Assembly: GCF_009833495.1 (NCBI RefSeq)
Contig: NZ_WUWG01000001.1
Span: 496,001 to 560,000, forward strand
DNA length: 64,000 nt
DNA from: Oceanomicrobium pacificus
GTDB taxonomy: Bacteria > Pseudomonadota > Alphaproteobacteria > Rhodobacterales > Rhodobacteraceae
Direction of reading: 5' to 3'
This document shows, piece by piece, positions 16,094 to 25,040 of the stretch. Positions within the stretch are counted from its first letter, which is position 1, and each line of letters opens with the position of its first letter. The notes under the pieces were generated by a model. It ran no database searches and was not told the origin of the DNA. It worked only from the letters and a program-made list of their open reading frames with translations. A program made the position numbers and the translations under genes.

Positions 16094-17401
16094 TTACTGG
16101 CGGCCGTAGCGCTGGAAGGTCTCGTTCCAGTCCGCAGCCAGCGCGTCGAGCGTTTCCTGCGCGGTGCCCTCGTCGCCCACGATGAACGGATAGAGCCGCT
16201 GGTTCGCTGCCGTCAGAAGCTCCGCGAATTCCGGCACGGCCCAGAAGTCCTTCACCTTGAACATGGTCTGGTAGAAGGCCTCGTTGTAAGGCGTGGCGTT
16301 GCGGAATTCCTCGCTCTCGAGCGTGGCGGCGTGTGCGGTGTAGCCGCCCAGTTCCGCCCAGCGCTTCTGCACGTCTTCCTGAATGAACCATTCAAGGAAC
16401 TTGTAGCTCTCGTCGATATTGTCGGAGTAGCTGACGATCGAGATGCCCTGCCCGCCCAACGCGGCATGCTGTGCACCGGTCGGACCCGCCGGGTTGGCGA
16501 AGAAGCCGGTATTTTCCGCATGCGGGTTGGTGGCGGGGTTCAGAAGGGCCGGGAAGAAGGCGAAATAGTTCATCGACATGGCCGCAAGGCCCTCGGTGAT
16601 CGCCTGGTTGTTTTCCACGAAGAAAGTTTTGGCCCAGCCCGGAGGTGTGAAGCTGTAAAGCTCCTTGTAGGCTTCGAGCGCGGCGACATTCTCGGCGGAG
16701 TTCAGGATACCGTCGACCTGGTAGGTCTCGAAGTCACCCAGTTCGCCGCCATAGGAGAAGATCGCGTTCTCCACACCCATGACGAGCGCGTCATAGCTGT
16801 TGTCGGTGTAGATCGCGACGCCGTAGCGGTCCTCGTCGGGACGGTGGAAGAACTCGGCAATGTCGCGCAGCTCGGCCCATGTCGTGGGCGCTGCAAGGTC
16901 GTAGCCGTACTTGTCCTTGAAGGCCGCCATCTCGTCGGGATCTTCGAACCAGTCCTTGCGATAGGACCAGCCGACAGCATCGCCCTCGGCAGGGATCGCC
17001 CAGAACTTGCCCGAGTTGCCCGGATATTCGGCGTAATATTTCACCGTCGCGGGGGCCATGATCTCCCCGACATTATGTTCGGCGAAGAAGTCGGTCAGGT
17101 CGACATAATGGCCGCCTTCGCTGGCCGCGCCGAGCCACTGGCTGTCGCCGACGATCATGTCATAGGCGGACCCGCGGGCGTTGAACTCGGTGAAGGCCTT
17201 GGTCTGGAAGTCCGACCAGGGCGTGGTTTCCACCGTTACCGAGATGCCGGTCTCGGCCTCATATTCGTTGACCAGTTCCTGAAGGAAGTTGGCAGGGTCC
17301 CATTCGGCCCAGAAAATTACGAGGTCTTCGGCCATAGCGGCGCTTGCGGACATTGCTGTCAGCGCGACACCGGCGGCCACCCCTTTGATCTTCGCATTCA
17401 T
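16094..17401 (-). CDS. Sugar ABC transporter substrate-binding protein
   Basis: A 435-residue family-1 extracellular solute-binding protein. The signal peptide covers about residues 1-24 (cleavage after SAAMA, giving EDLVIFW). The two-lobe fold is indicated by 'SAYDMIVGDSQWLG' in the first lobe and 'GGQGISIVSYSDNIDESYKF' style sequence in the second. There is no lipobox, so the protein is free in the periplasm. First gene of the importer operon down to 11686. Its promoter (17526-17554) has a perfect TTGACA box with a FadR-type operator immediately after the -10, linking uptake to the catabolic enzymes. Confidence 0.93.
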   Translation of the reverse strand: MNAKIKGVAAGVALTAMSASAAMAEDLVIFWAEWDPANFLQELVNEYEAETGISVTVETTPWSDFQTKAFTEFNARGSAYDMIVGDSQWLGAASEGGHYVDLTDFFAEHNVGEIMAPATVKYYAEYPGNSGKFWAIPAEGDAVGWSYRKDWFEDPDEMAAFKDKYGYDLAAPTTWAELRDIAEFFHRPDEDRYGVAIYTDNSYDALVMGVENAIFSYGGELGDFETYQVDGILNSAENVAALEAYKELYSFTPPGWAKTFFVENNQAITEGLAAMSMNYFAFFPALLNPATNPHAENTGFFANPAGPTGAQHAALGGQGISIVSYSDNIDESYKFLEWFIQEDVQKRWAELGGYTAHAATLESEEFRNATPYNEAFYQTMFKVKDFWAVPEFAELLTAANQRLYPFIVGDEGTAQETLDALAADWNETFQRYGRQ

Positions 17402-17510
17402 TCCTCATCTCCTCCCGTTTCGACATGAAATGCCGAGAAACACCAAATCACTGTGCCACCTCTGATGCCGGGACATCCGGACATCGGGCTCTTTTCGGCT
17501 TCCGTGCCAT

Positions 17511-17527
17511 ATTTGGTAAGACCAGAT
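17511..17527. promoter_or_regulatory. Predicted FadR/GntR-type operator C
   Basis: TGGTAAGACCA at 17514-17524 fits TNGTNNNACNA. On the minus strand the extended site reads ATCTGGTCTTACCAAAT, differing by one base from operator A at 7612. It covers the expected transcription start of the importer operon, a position typical of repressor sites. Confidence 0.65.
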
Positions 17528-17554
17528 TAAGCGTGCATCCGGACGACCTGTCAA
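17526..17554 (-). promoter_or_regulatory. Sigma70-type promoter of the ABC importer operon
   Basis: On the minus strand a perfect -35 box TTGACA (17549-17554) is separated by exactly 17 bp from CTTAAT (17526-17531, 4 of 6 consensus bases). It points to the binding-protein gene at 17401. Operator C abuts the -10 box. Confidence 0.7.
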
Positions 17555-17690
17555 CGGATTCTTGACGCAGGGGAAACAGGGCGCAGCGCTTCGATTTGCC
17601 CATACATCGCCGTTTTTCGCATATGCACAAGGGCCTGCGCGCCTTTCACCTGATCTCGGACCGCTTGATCGAAGTTCAAAATTGATCGAA

Positions 17691-17707
17691 ACTGGCCGGA
17701 CCAGATT
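17691..17707. promoter_or_regulatory. Predicted FadR/GntR-type operator D
   Basis: CTGGCCGGACCAGATT at 17692-17707 is the exact reverse complement of the 16 bases at 7780-7795 (operator B). A TTGATC element at 17665 lies about 34 bp before the centre. The site precedes the Tm-1-like gene at 17749 by about 45 bp. Confidence 0.65.
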
Positions 17708-17748
17708 GGGAATCATCTCGTGACGATCAGCCAGAAGGAACCAGCCGC

Positions 17749-18975
17749 ATGAGCCGGAGCAGTGCCTCTGATGTCTGGGTTGTGGGCACCGCCGACACGA
17801 AAGGCGCGGAAATGGCCTATGTGCGCGACCGGCTGGCGCGCGCCGGATGGGACGCGCAACTGGTCGATCTGTCCACCCGTTCTCATGACGGGCCGGCGGA
17901 TATTGCGGCCGGGGACGTGGCAGCGCACCACCCGGACGGCGCGGCGGCAGTGTTCGGCGCGCCCGACCGCGGCGCGGCGGTCGGCGCGATGCAGCAGGCG
18001 TTCGAGGCCTATGTGCAGAAGAACGGCCCTCGCGTGGGCGGCGCGATCGGGCTCGGGGGCGGTGGCGGGACAGCCATGGTCTCGGCGGGATTCCGGCAGT
18101 TGGCCTATGGTGTCCCGAAACTCATCGTCTCGACCCTCGCGTCGGGCAATGTCGCGCCCTATGTCGGCATGTCCGACATCGCGATGCTGCCCTCCGTCAC
18201 CGACATTTCCGGCCTGAACCGGCTGACACGCACGATTCTCGCCAATGGCGCGGGCGCGCTGGCTGGCATGCTCGCGGCTCCCGAACCGCGGGCCGACGAT
18301 ACGGACCGCCCGACAGTCGGCCTGTCGATGTTCGGTGTCACGACCGAGGCCGTGACATCCATCGCCGCCGGCCTCGGCGAGGCGGCGGAACCGATGATCT
18401 TCCATGCCACCGGCACCGGCGGCCAGATCATGGAACGGCTGGTGCGCGACGGCCAGATCGACGCGCTCATCGACATCACGACGACCGAGATCGCGGACCT
18501 GCTCGTCGGCGGCGTGCTGCCCGCCCTGCCCGACCGGCTCGACGTGGTGGCGCAGACGGGCATCCCCTATATCGGCTCGCTCGGGGCGTGCGACATGGTG
18601 AATTTCGCCGCGCAGGAGACGGTTCCGGAACGGTTCAGCGCGCGCCGCTTCCACGTTCACAATTCCAATGTGACGCTGATGCGCACGACGCCGGCCGAAT
18701 GCGACCGGATCGGGTCCTGGATCGCGCAGAAGCTCAATGCCTGCGACGGGCCGGTCCGGTTCCTGATCCCGCAGAACGGCGTCTCGGCGCTCGACGTGGA
18801 GGGCGGGCCCTTCTCCGACCCCGCTGCCGACGAGGCGCTCTTTACCGCCGTCCTGCGCAGTGTGGAGCAGACCGACAATCGCCGTGTGGCAGTCCTGCCC
18901 TGCCACATCAACGACCCGGACTTCGCCGCAGCCGCCCTTGCCGCCTATCACGAGATCACAGGGAGCCAGACCTGA
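17749..18975 (+). CDS. Tm-1-like (UPF0261) ATP-binding domain protein
   Basis: A 408-residue cytosolic protein of the UPF0261/Tm-1-like family, named for the N-terminal domain of the tomato Tm-1 virus-resistance protein. Family features are the start '[19 protein letters not shown]', a glycine-rich turn '[12 protein letters not shown]' at about residue 104, '[12 protein letters not shown]', '[11 protein letters not shown]' (second Rossmann-like half), '[14 protein letters not shown]' and the C-terminal '[16 protein letters not shown]'. The biochemical role in bacteria is not established. Its stop overlaps the start of the next gene (TGATG), which encodes the TIM barrel that is fused to this domain in the plant protein. 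ATG 17749 chosen because the conserved start follows directly. First gene of a six-gene catabolic operon. Confidence 0.9.
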   Translation: MSRSSASDVWVVGTADTKGAEMAYVRDRLARAGWDAQLVDLSTRSHDGPADIAAGDVAAHHPDGAAAVFGAPDRGAAVGAMQQAFEAYVQKNGPRVGGAIGLGGGGGTAMVSAGFRQLAYGVPKLIVSTLASGNVAPYVGMSDIAMLPSVTDISGLNRLTRTILANGAGALAGMLAAPEPRADDTDRPTVGLSMFGVTTEAVTSIAAGLGEAAEPMIFHATGTGGQIMERLVRDGQIDALIDITTTEIADLLVGGVLPALPDRLDVVAQTGIPYIGSLGACDMVNFAAQETVPERFSARRFHVHNSNVTLMRTTPAECDRIGSWIAQKLNACDGPVRFLIPQNGVSALDVEGGPFSDPAADEALFTAVLRSVEQTDNRRVAVLPCHINDPDFAAAALAAYHEITGSQT

Positions 18976-19814
18976 TGCCCGCCATTCCCAGAGCCGAGAT
19001 ACTGTCCCGCCTGACCGCGATCATCGACGCCGGCCGCCCGATCATCGGTGGCGGCGCCGGCACCGGCCTGTCCGCCAAATCGGAAGAAGCCGGCGGGATC
19101 GACCTGATCATCATTTACAATTCCGGCCGCTACCGGATGGCCGGACGCGGCTCGGCCGCCGGGCTGCTCGCCTATGGCAATGCCAACGAGATCGTCCGCG
19201 AAATGGCGGTCGAGGTCCTGCCGGTGGTCCGCGACACGCCGGTTCTGGCCGGGGTGAACGGCACGGACCCGTTCGTGCTGATGCCGCAGTTCCTGTCCGA
19301 GTTGAAGGCGATGGGATTCTCGGGCATCCAGAACTTTCCCACGATCGGGCTCTTTGACGGCACGATGCGGCAGAGCTTCGAGGAAACCGGCATGGGCTAC
19401 GGGCTGGAGGTCGACATGATCGCGGAAGCCCACCGGCAGGACCTGTTGACCTCTCCTTACGTGTTCAACCCCGAGGAGGCCCGCGCGATGACCGGCGCCG
19501 GAGCGGATATTGTCGTCGCACATATGGGTGTGACCACGGGGGGCGCGATCGGCGCCACGTCGGCCAAGAGTTTGGACGATTGCGTGGCCGAGATCGACGC
19601 CATTGCCGCCGCCGCGCGCGAGGTGCGCCCCGATGTGATCATCCTGTGCCACGGCGGGCCGATCTCCATGCCCGAGGACGCGGCCCATGTGCTGCGCCAT
19701 TGCGACCGGTGCCACGGGTTCTACGGCGCCAGTTCCGCCGAACGCCTGCCCGCAGAGGTGGCGATCCGCGACCAGATCCGAGCTTTCAAGTCGATCACGA
19801 CGGACGGCTCGTGA
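18975..19814 (+). CDS. Phosphoenolpyruvate-hydrolase-like TIM barrel (Tm-1 C-terminal domain type)
   Basis: A 279-residue TIM-barrel protein of the PEP hydrolase-like / Tm-1 C-terminal family. Recognisable stretches are '[20 protein letters not shown]' (residues 18-37), '[20 protein letters not shown]', '[12 protein letters not shown]', '[10 protein letters not shown]', and '[12 protein letters not shown]'. The family is related to the isocitrate lyase/PEP mutase superfamily in being a barrel acting on small oxo-acids, but the true reaction here is unproven. ATG 18975 overlaps the Tm-1-like stop by one base, so the two are made together and probably form one complex. Upstream in-frame residues belong to the shadow of the previous gene and were excluded. 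Confidence 0.88.
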   Translation: MPAIPRAEILSRLTAIIDAGRPIIGGGAGTGLSAKSEEAGGIDLIIIYNSGRYRMAGRGSAAGLLAYGNANEIVREMAVEVLPVVRDTPVLAGVNGTDPFVLMPQFLSELKAMGFSGIQNFPTIGLFDGTMRQSFEETGMGYGLEVDMIAEAHRQDLLTSPYVFNPEEARAMTGAGADIVVAHMGVTTGGAIGATSAKSLDDCVAEIDAIAAAAREVRPDVIILCHGGPISMPEDAAHVLRHCDRCHGFYGASSAERLPAEVAIRDQIRAFKSITTDGS

Positions 19815-19842
19815 CCGGCCCAAGTCCACAGGAGGACAGACC

Positions 19843-20265
19843 ATGCCCGACACAGACCGCTATTTCCACTACCCCGAGGATGTCGACAATTTCGGCTTCG
19901 ACTGGGGGCGGCTCGCGCTGACCGTCGCGCCGGAGGTGAACGGCGCCACCCAGTTTTCCGCAGGTGTGGTCACCGTACCGCCCGGACAGGGCCATGCGCG
20001 CCACAACCATCCCGGCGCGGAGGAGATCATCTTCATCCTCGAAGGGCGCGGCGAACAGATGGTAGAGGACGAGACCGGCACGCCCGTCACGCGGGAGGTC
20101 GGTCCGGGCTGTTCGGTCTTCGTGCCCGAAAGCCGCTTCCATTCCACGCTCAATACTGGCGACGAGACAATGCGGATTTTCCTTGTCTATGCGCCTGCCG
20201 GGCCGGAGCTCGCATTGCGCGACCTGCCCGACTTCCACATCATTCCCGCCGCCGACCTGACATGA
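19843..20265 (+). CDS. Cupin-domain protein
   Basis: A 140-residue single-domain cupin. The first metal motif is 'HARHNHPGAEEIIFILEG' (about residues 50-67) with the HxH and Glu ligands, and the second contains the His of 'ESRFHSTLN' at about residue 104. Small cupins in sugar and sugar-acid operons act as isomerases, lyases or metal-dependent sensors. The start ATG 19843 has a strong GGAGGA ribosome site 9 bp upstream. It lies 28 bp after the TIM-barrel gene and 13 bp before the M24 gene, in the same operon. Specific reaction unknown. Confidence 0.88.
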   Translation: MPDTDRYFHYPEDVDNFGFDWGRLALTVAPEVNGATQFSAGVVTVPPGQGHARHNHPGAEEIIFILEGRGEQMVEDETGTPVTREVGPGCSVFVPESRFHSTLNTGDETMRIFLVYAPAGPELALRDLPDFHIIPAADLT

Positions 20266-20278
20266 AGAGGCCCATCCG

Positions 20279-21466
20279 ATGAGACCCTTGCACGCCAGCA
20301 GCGCCGACGCGCTCGTCTATGATTTCGACCATCTCGACCGGTTGATGGAGGAAGCCGGTATCGACGTGCTTCTGGCCACGTCCAAGCACAATGTCCGCTA
20401 CCTGCTCGGCGGGTACCAGTTCATCTTCTTCTCCGCGATGGATGCCATCGGGCACAGCCGCTACATGCCGGTCTTCGCCTATGTGCGCGGCCAGTCGGAC
20501 AAGACCGGTTATGTCGCCAACAAGATGGAGGGTGGGGAACATCAGAACCATCCGTTCTGGGTGCCGCATTTCCTGCCCGTGGCCTGGGGTTCGGTTGATG
20601 CGATGGGCGCGGCGATCGGCCATCTGAAGGCGCAGGGCGTGGCGCCGTCCGCGATCGGCGTCGAGCCGCCCTTCCTGCCGTCCGATGCGGGCGCCACATT
20701 GCGAGATGCATTCCCCGACGCGCGGATTGCCGATGCGACCCATGTTCTGGAACGGCTGCGGGCCCGCAAGAGCCCCGGGGAACTGGCGCTCCTGCGTGAG
20801 GCAACGGAGCGGATTTCGGCCTCGATGCAGGCCACGATCCGCGGCGCGGGTGCGGGCGACAGCAAATACCAGATCATCGAACGGCTGCGTCAGGAGGAAA
20901 CCAGCCGCGAACTGATGTTCGAATATTGCCTGCTGACGCTCGGCGCGAGCCACAACCGCGCCGCCGGCCCGCAGACATGGGCCGAGGGAGAGGTGCTGTC
21001 GATCGATTCCGGCGGCAACCTGCACGGCTATATCGGGGATATCTGCCGCATGGGCGTGCTGGGCGAGCCGGATGCCGAACTGCAGGACCTGCTCGACGAG
21101 GTCGAGAGCACGCAGCAGGCGGCCTTCTCGAAAATCCGCGCCGGCGCCAGCGGAGGCGAGGCCATCGCCTTTGCAACCGACCATATGGCCAGCCAGCCCA
21201 ATGCCAACTCGACCGATTTCTTCGCCCACGGGATGGGGCTCATTTCGCACGAGGCGCCCTTCCTGATGACCAACCATCCGGTCGCCTATGAAGGCACGGA
21301 TGCCGACAGGCCGCTTGAAGCCGGGATGGTCCTGTCGGTGGAAACGACCATGCTCCACCCGACGCGCGGTTTCATAAAGCTGGAAGATACGCTCGCGGTC
21401 ACCGAAGATGGGTTCGAACTGTTCGGCGCCGAAGGGCGCGGATGGACCGTCAGCGAACCGGCGTGA
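20279..21466 (+). CDS. M24-family metallohydrolase (Xaa-Pro peptidase / creatinase fold)
   Basis: A 395-residue protein with the two-domain creatinase/aminopeptidase P layout: N-terminal domain about residues 15-150, C-terminal pita-bread domain after 155. All five metal ligands of active M24 peptidases can be traced: Asp in 'LSIDSGGN', Asp in 'YIGDICRMG', His in 'FAHGMGLIS', Glu in 'LSVETTM' and Glu in 'IKLEDTL'. So a dinuclear metal hydrolase is expected rather than the metal-free creatinase. Together with the next gene (amidohydrolase) it suggests that the imported compound has an amide or peptide-like bond. It sits within the Tm-1-like operon. Confidence 0.88.
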   Translation: MRPLHASSADALVYDFDHLDRLMEEAGIDVLLATSKHNVRYLLGGYQFIFFSAMDAIGHSRYMPVFAYVRGQSDKTGYVANKMEGGEHQNHPFWVPHFLPVAWGSVDAMGAAIGHLKAQGVAPSAIGVEPPFLPSDAGATLRDAFPDARIADATHVLERLRARKSPGELALLREATERISASMQATIRGAGAGDSKYQIIERLRQEETSRELMFEYCLLTLGASHNRAAGPQTWAEGEVLSIDSGGNLHGYIGDICRMGVLGEPDAELQDLLDEVESTQQAAFSKIRAGASGGEAIAFATDHMASQPNANSTDFFAHGMGLISHEAPFLMTNHPVAYEGTDADRPLEAGMVLSVETTMLHPTRGFIKLEDTLAVTEDGFELFGAEGRGWTVSEPA

Positions 21467-21485
21467 CCGGCGGGAGGCAGCACAG

Positions 21486-22775
21486 ATGACCGACATACTC
21501 ATCCGCAACGCCATGATCTTCGACGGCAGCGGCGACGCGCCGTTCCGTGGCCATGTGCGGGTCTCGGGCAACCGGATTGCGGCCGTGATGCGGGGCACGG
21601 ATGAGGTGCCGCAGGAAGGTGCGCAGGTGATCGACGCCGATGGCGCGTTTCTGATGCCGGGCCTGATCGAAGGGCACGGCCATATCAGTTTTATCGATCA
21701 GGCCGACCTGATGGACCTGGCCGTGATCGGTGTGGAAGAACACACGCTCGCGACCATGCACAATGCCCGCAAGTTGCTGGAGGCCGGATTTACCAGCGTG
21801 AACAGCGCGGCATCCGCCAAGGTGCGGCTCGATGCGGTGATCCGCGACGAGATCGAGGCCAGGCGCATCCCCGGCCCGCGGCTCCGCGCCGCCAGCCCCG
21901 AGATCACCGTGACAAGCGGCCTTGGCGATGCCAACCGGATGCATGTGAAGCTCCATACGTTCGGGCTGGTGGTCGACGGCGTGGACGAGGTCGTCTCGAC
22001 GGTCCGCATGTGCATCCGCGAGGGGGTGGACAATATCAAGCTCAACATCTCGGGCGACGTGTTCATGCCCAACGCGGACAGTTTTTCGACAGTCATGGCG
22101 GACCCGGAGGTGCGCGCAGCGGTGGAGACGGCCCATGCCCACGGCAAGCGGGTCGCCGCCCATTGCCGCGCGGCGGATTCGGTCAAGCGCGCCGTGCGCA
22201 ACCGGGTCGACATGATCTACCATTGCGACCATGCGGACGAAGAGGCGCTCGACATGCTGGAGGAGGCCCGCGACTGGGTGCTGACCGGCCCGGCCATCGG
22301 CGTCATCATCAAGTCGCTGGAGATGCTGAAGGCTGCCGACGATCCTGCCCTGCAACCGCAGATCGACGAGTTGCAGACCCTCTATGACGACAATTGCTGG
22401 ACCCATGGCGAGATGATGAAACGCGGCATACCGATCGTGGTCGGCGGCGACTACGGCTTCTCGGTCAACCCCCAGGGCACCAATGCCAATGATCTGGAGC
22501 ATTTCGTGAAACATTACGGGTTCTCGGAAGCGCAGACGCTGCATTGCGCGACGATGATCGGCGCCCGTGCGATGGATATGGCCGACAGTATCGGTCAGGT
22601 GCGCGAGGGCTTTCTGGCCGACCTGCTGCTCATCGACGGGGACCCGTTGTCAGACATCACGCTCTTTCAGGACAAGTCGAAGCTCACCATGATCATGAAG
22701 GACGGGCTGATCCACGCGACCGGCAACGGGCAGACCGCCGAAGCGGGCGGCCGGTCATGGCTGGCCGCGCAATGA
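21486..22775 (+). CDS. Cytosolic amidohydrolase
   Basis: A 429-residue amidohydrolase-superfamily enzyme without a signal peptide. Metal-site features: HxH in 'LIEGHGHISF', a lysine in 'DNIKLNISGD', His in 'VAAHCRAADS', His in 'MIYHCDHAD', and Asp in 'VVGGDYGFS'. The end '[20 protein letters not shown]' is typical of the imidazolonepropionase-like group. It is related to but clearly distinct from the two exported amidohydrolases at 768 and 3463. ATG 21486 follows GGGAGG; it starts 19 bp after the M24 gene and overlaps the next gene in an ATGA. Probably opens or cleaves an amide or lactone intermediate. Confidence 0.9.
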   Translation: MTDILIRNAMIFDGSGDAPFRGHVRVSGNRIAAVMRGTDEVPQEGAQVIDADGAFLMPGLIEGHGHISFIDQADLMDLAVIGVEEHTLATMHNARKLLEAGFTSVNSAASAKVRLDAVIRDEIEARRIPGPRLRAASPEITVTSGLGDANRMHVKLHTFGLVVDGVDEVVSTVRMCIREGVDNIKLNISGDVFMPNADSFSTVMADPEVRAAVETAHAHGKRVAAHCRAADSVKRAVRNRVDMIYHCDHADEEALDMLEEARDWVLTGPAIGVIIKSLEMLKAADDPALQPQIDELQTLYDDNCWTHGEMMKRGIPIVVGGDYGFSVNPQGTNANDLEHFVKHYGFSEAQTLHCATMIGARAMDMADSIGQVREGFLADLLLIDGDPLSDITLFQDKSKLTMIMKDGLIHATGNGQTAEAGGRSWLAAQ

Positions 22776-23545
22776 GCGGGTTTCGCGATCTTGTCGCCGC
22801 TGATGGTCTGAAACTCGGCACCTATATCGGCGAGTTTGCCACGCCCGGGATCGGGGACATCCTTGCCGCGACGGGCTGCGAATTCGTCTTCGTCGACATG
22901 GAACATAGCGGCTTCACCTTCGAGACGGCGGCGCAGGTCCTGCGGAACCTGCACGGGGCCGGGCTTGCGACCATGCTGCGGGTGCCGTCGGGCAGCCAGG
23001 AAAACCTGCAGCGCGCTGCGGATATCGGCGCGCAAGGCGTGATCGTGCCGATGGTCGGCTCGGCGGCGGAGGCCGCGCGGTCGGTCGCCGGGATCAAATA
23101 CCCGCCCGAGGGCCGGCGCGGCGTCGCGCTCGGACTGGCCCATGACGATTACCGCGCCGCGCCCGTGGCGGACGCGCTGGCCGCGGCCAACGCGAAAACC
23201 GGTCTGGTCGCGCTCATCGAAACGGCCGAGGGTGTCGCAGCCTGCGAGGATATTGCCGCGACCGCGGGTCTCGACGCGATCTGGATCGGGCATCTCGACC
23301 TTAGCACATCGCTCGGCTGTCCGGGCGCCTTTGACGACCCGGCCTTCACGGGCGCGGTCGACCGGATCATGGCCGCCGCCCAGGCTGCAGGCGTGCCCGT
23401 GGGCCGCTTGGTCGGCAGCGCGGAAGAAGCCGCCGCCGTGCATGCGCAGGGCTGCAAGTTGGTCGCCTATCTGGGCGATATCTGGCTCCTGCAGAAGGCG
23501 CTTCGGGACGGGTTCGCAGCGATCCGCGCGGCCACCGCGACCTGA
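22772..23545 (+). CDS. HpcH/HpaI-family aldolase
   Basis: A 257-residue class II (metal-dependent) aldolase of the HpcH/HpaI family, which splits 2-keto-3-deoxy or 4-hydroxy-2-keto acids into pyruvate and an aldehyde. Visible motifs: 'FVDMEHSGFTFE' with the catalytic/base region, 'MLRVPSG', 'GVIVPMVGSAAEA', 'LIETAEGVAACE' (metal-binding Glu), and 'IWIGHLDLSTSLG' (metal-binding Asp). Start ATG 22772 is in an ATGA overlap with the amidohydrolase stop. Last gene of the operon; an ideal last step after the IlvD-type and enolase-type dehydratases that make 2-keto-3-deoxy acids. Exact substrate length unknown. Confidence 0.92.
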   Translation: MSGFRDLVAADGLKLGTYIGEFATPGIGDILAATGCEFVFVDMEHSGFTFETAAQVLRNLHGAGLATMLRVPSGSQENLQRAADIGAQGVIVPMVGSAAEAARSVAGIKYPPEGRRGVALGLAHDDYRAAPVADALAAANAKTGLVALIETAEGVAACEDIAATAGLDAIWIGHLDLSTSLGCPGAFDDPAFTGAVDRIMAAAQAAGVPVGRLVGSAEEAAAVHAQGCKLVAYLGDIWLLQKALRDGFAAIRAATAT

Positions 23546-23607
23546 AACATCCACCGGTTTCGGAACGATCCGCCGACTCGCCTGTTGAAATAGGAGAGAA
23601 GTTGGCC

Positions 23608-23622
23608 ATGCTGAGAGAATGA
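23608..23622 (+). other. Possible four-codon leader ORF before the ATP-grasp gene
   Basis: ATG CTG AGA GAA TGA at 23608-23622 stops within the start codon of the ATP-grasp gene (ATGA overlap at 23619). The only good ribosome site, AGGAG at 23593, is 11 bp before this mini-ORF but about 22 bp before the main start. This suggests translational coupling, or that GAGAGA just before 23619 is used. Confidence 0.35.
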
Positions 23623-25037
23623 CAGAATTTTTTGACGAGATGACCGCACCGGACGGGACGCTCCGCGCGCCCTACCGGGAAATCGGCCGTTGGTTCGGCG
23701 AGGAAGATGTGGCGCGGTTGCGCGCCAAGCAGCGCGAGGCGGAGGAGGTGTTCCGGCTCTCCGGCATCACCTTCAACGTCTATGGCAAGGCAGAGGCCGA
23801 AGAACGGCTGATCCCGTTCGACATCATCCCGCGCATCATCTCGCATCGCGAGTGGCAGAAACTGTCGCGCGGGATCGAGCAGCGGGTGCAGGCGATCAAC
23901 GCCTTCCTCTATGACATTTACCACCGGCAAGAGATCATCCGCGCGGGCCGTGTTCCGGCCGAGATGATCGCCCGCAACGAGGCGTTTCTGCCGCAAATGC
24001 TCGGCGTTGCCCCGCCGGGTGACATTTACACGCATATCGTAGGCATCGACCTTGTGCGGACTGGACCGGACGAGTTCTACGTGCTGGAGGACAATGCCCG
24101 CACGCCGTCCGGTGTCAGCTACATGCTGGAGAACCGCGAGACGATGCTGAAGATGTTCCCCGAACTGTTCAGCGCCACGAAGGTGCAGGCCGTGTCGGAT
24201 TATCCGCGCAACCTGCACCGGTCGCTTGCGGCTTCCGCGCCGGCCATGACCGAAGGCGATCCGACGGTCGCTGTGCTGACACCCGGCATCTACAATTCCG
24301 CCTATTACGAACATTCCTTCCTTGCCGACCAGATGGGCGTGGAACTGGTGGAAGGGCATGACCTGCGGGTGACGGGCGGGCGGGTCTGCATGCGCACGAC
24401 GCAGGGCTACAAGCCGATCGACGTGCTCTACCGGCGCGTCGATGACGAATTTCTCGATCCGCTAAACTTCAATCCCGACAGCGCGCTCGGCGTGCCGGGC
24501 ATTTTCGACGTCTACCGCGCGGGCGGGATCACGATCGCCAATGCGCCGGGCACCGGGATCGCCGACGACAAGGCGATCTACTCCTATCTGCCCGACATCG
24601 TGGAATTCTATTCCGGCGAGAAGGCGATCCTTCAGAATGTGCCGACATGGCGCTGCGCGGATCCGGACTCGCTGGCCTATGTGCTCGACAACCTGACCGA
24701 ACTGGTGGTCAAGGAAGTGCACGGGTCCGGCGGCTACGGCATGCTGATCGGCCCGGCCGCCAGCAAGCGGGAAATCGCGGCCTTCCGCGCCAAGCTGAAG
24801 GCGCGGCCCGGCAATTACATTGCCCAGCCGACGCTGGCACTGTCTACGGTGCCGATCTTCACCCGGTCCGGGCTGGCCCCGCGCCATGTCGACCTGCGCC
24901 CCTTCGTGCTCGTCTCGCCCGAGGGCGTGAAGATCACACCGGGCGGCCTGTCGCGGGTCGCGCTCAAGAAGGGCTCGCTTGTCGTCAATTCGAGCCAGGG
25001 CGGCGGAACCAAGGACACATGGGTGCTGGAGGACTGA
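23619..25037 (+). CDS. Circularly permuted ATP-grasp protein
   Basis: A 472-residue protein of the circularly permuted type-2 ATP-grasp family (formerly DUF404/DUF407). Signature segments: 'FYVLEDNARTPSGVSYMLEN' (about residues 148-167), 'VLTPGIYNSAYYEHSFLA', 'VLYRRVDDEFLDPLNF', 'VKEVHGSGGYGMLIGPAAS' and the C-terminal 'FVLVSPEGVKITPGGLSRVA'. ATP-grasp enzymes ligate a carboxylate to an amine using ATP. In many bacteria this gene stands first in an operon with alpha-E, transglutaminase and Anbu peptidase genes, exactly as here, proposed to make and process a peptide-like product or tag. ATG 23619; 3 bp before the next gene. Confidence 0.93.
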   Translation: MTEFFDEMTAPDGTLRAPYREIGRWFGEEDVARLRAKQREAEEVFRLSGITFNVYGKAEAEERLIPFDIIPRIISHREWQKLSRGIEQRVQAINAFLYDIYHRQEIIRAGRVPAEMIARNEAFLPQMLGVAPPGDIYTHIVGIDLVRTGPDEFYVLEDNARTPSGVSYMLENRETMLKMFPELFSATKVQAVSDYPRNLHRSLAASAPAMTEGDPTVAVLTPGIYNSAYYEHSFLADQMGVELVEGHDLRVTGGRVCMRTTQGYKPIDVLYRRVDDEFLDPLNFNPDSALGVPGIFDVYRAGGITIANAPGTGIADDKAIYSYLPDIVEFYSGEKAILQNVPTWRCADPDSLAYVLDNLTELVVKEVHGSGGYGMLIGPAASKREIAAFRAKLKARPGNYIAQPTLALSTVPIFTRSGLAPRHVDLRPFVLVSPEGVKITPGGLSRVALKKGSLVVNSSQGGGTKDTWVLED

Positions 25038-25040
25038 GCG

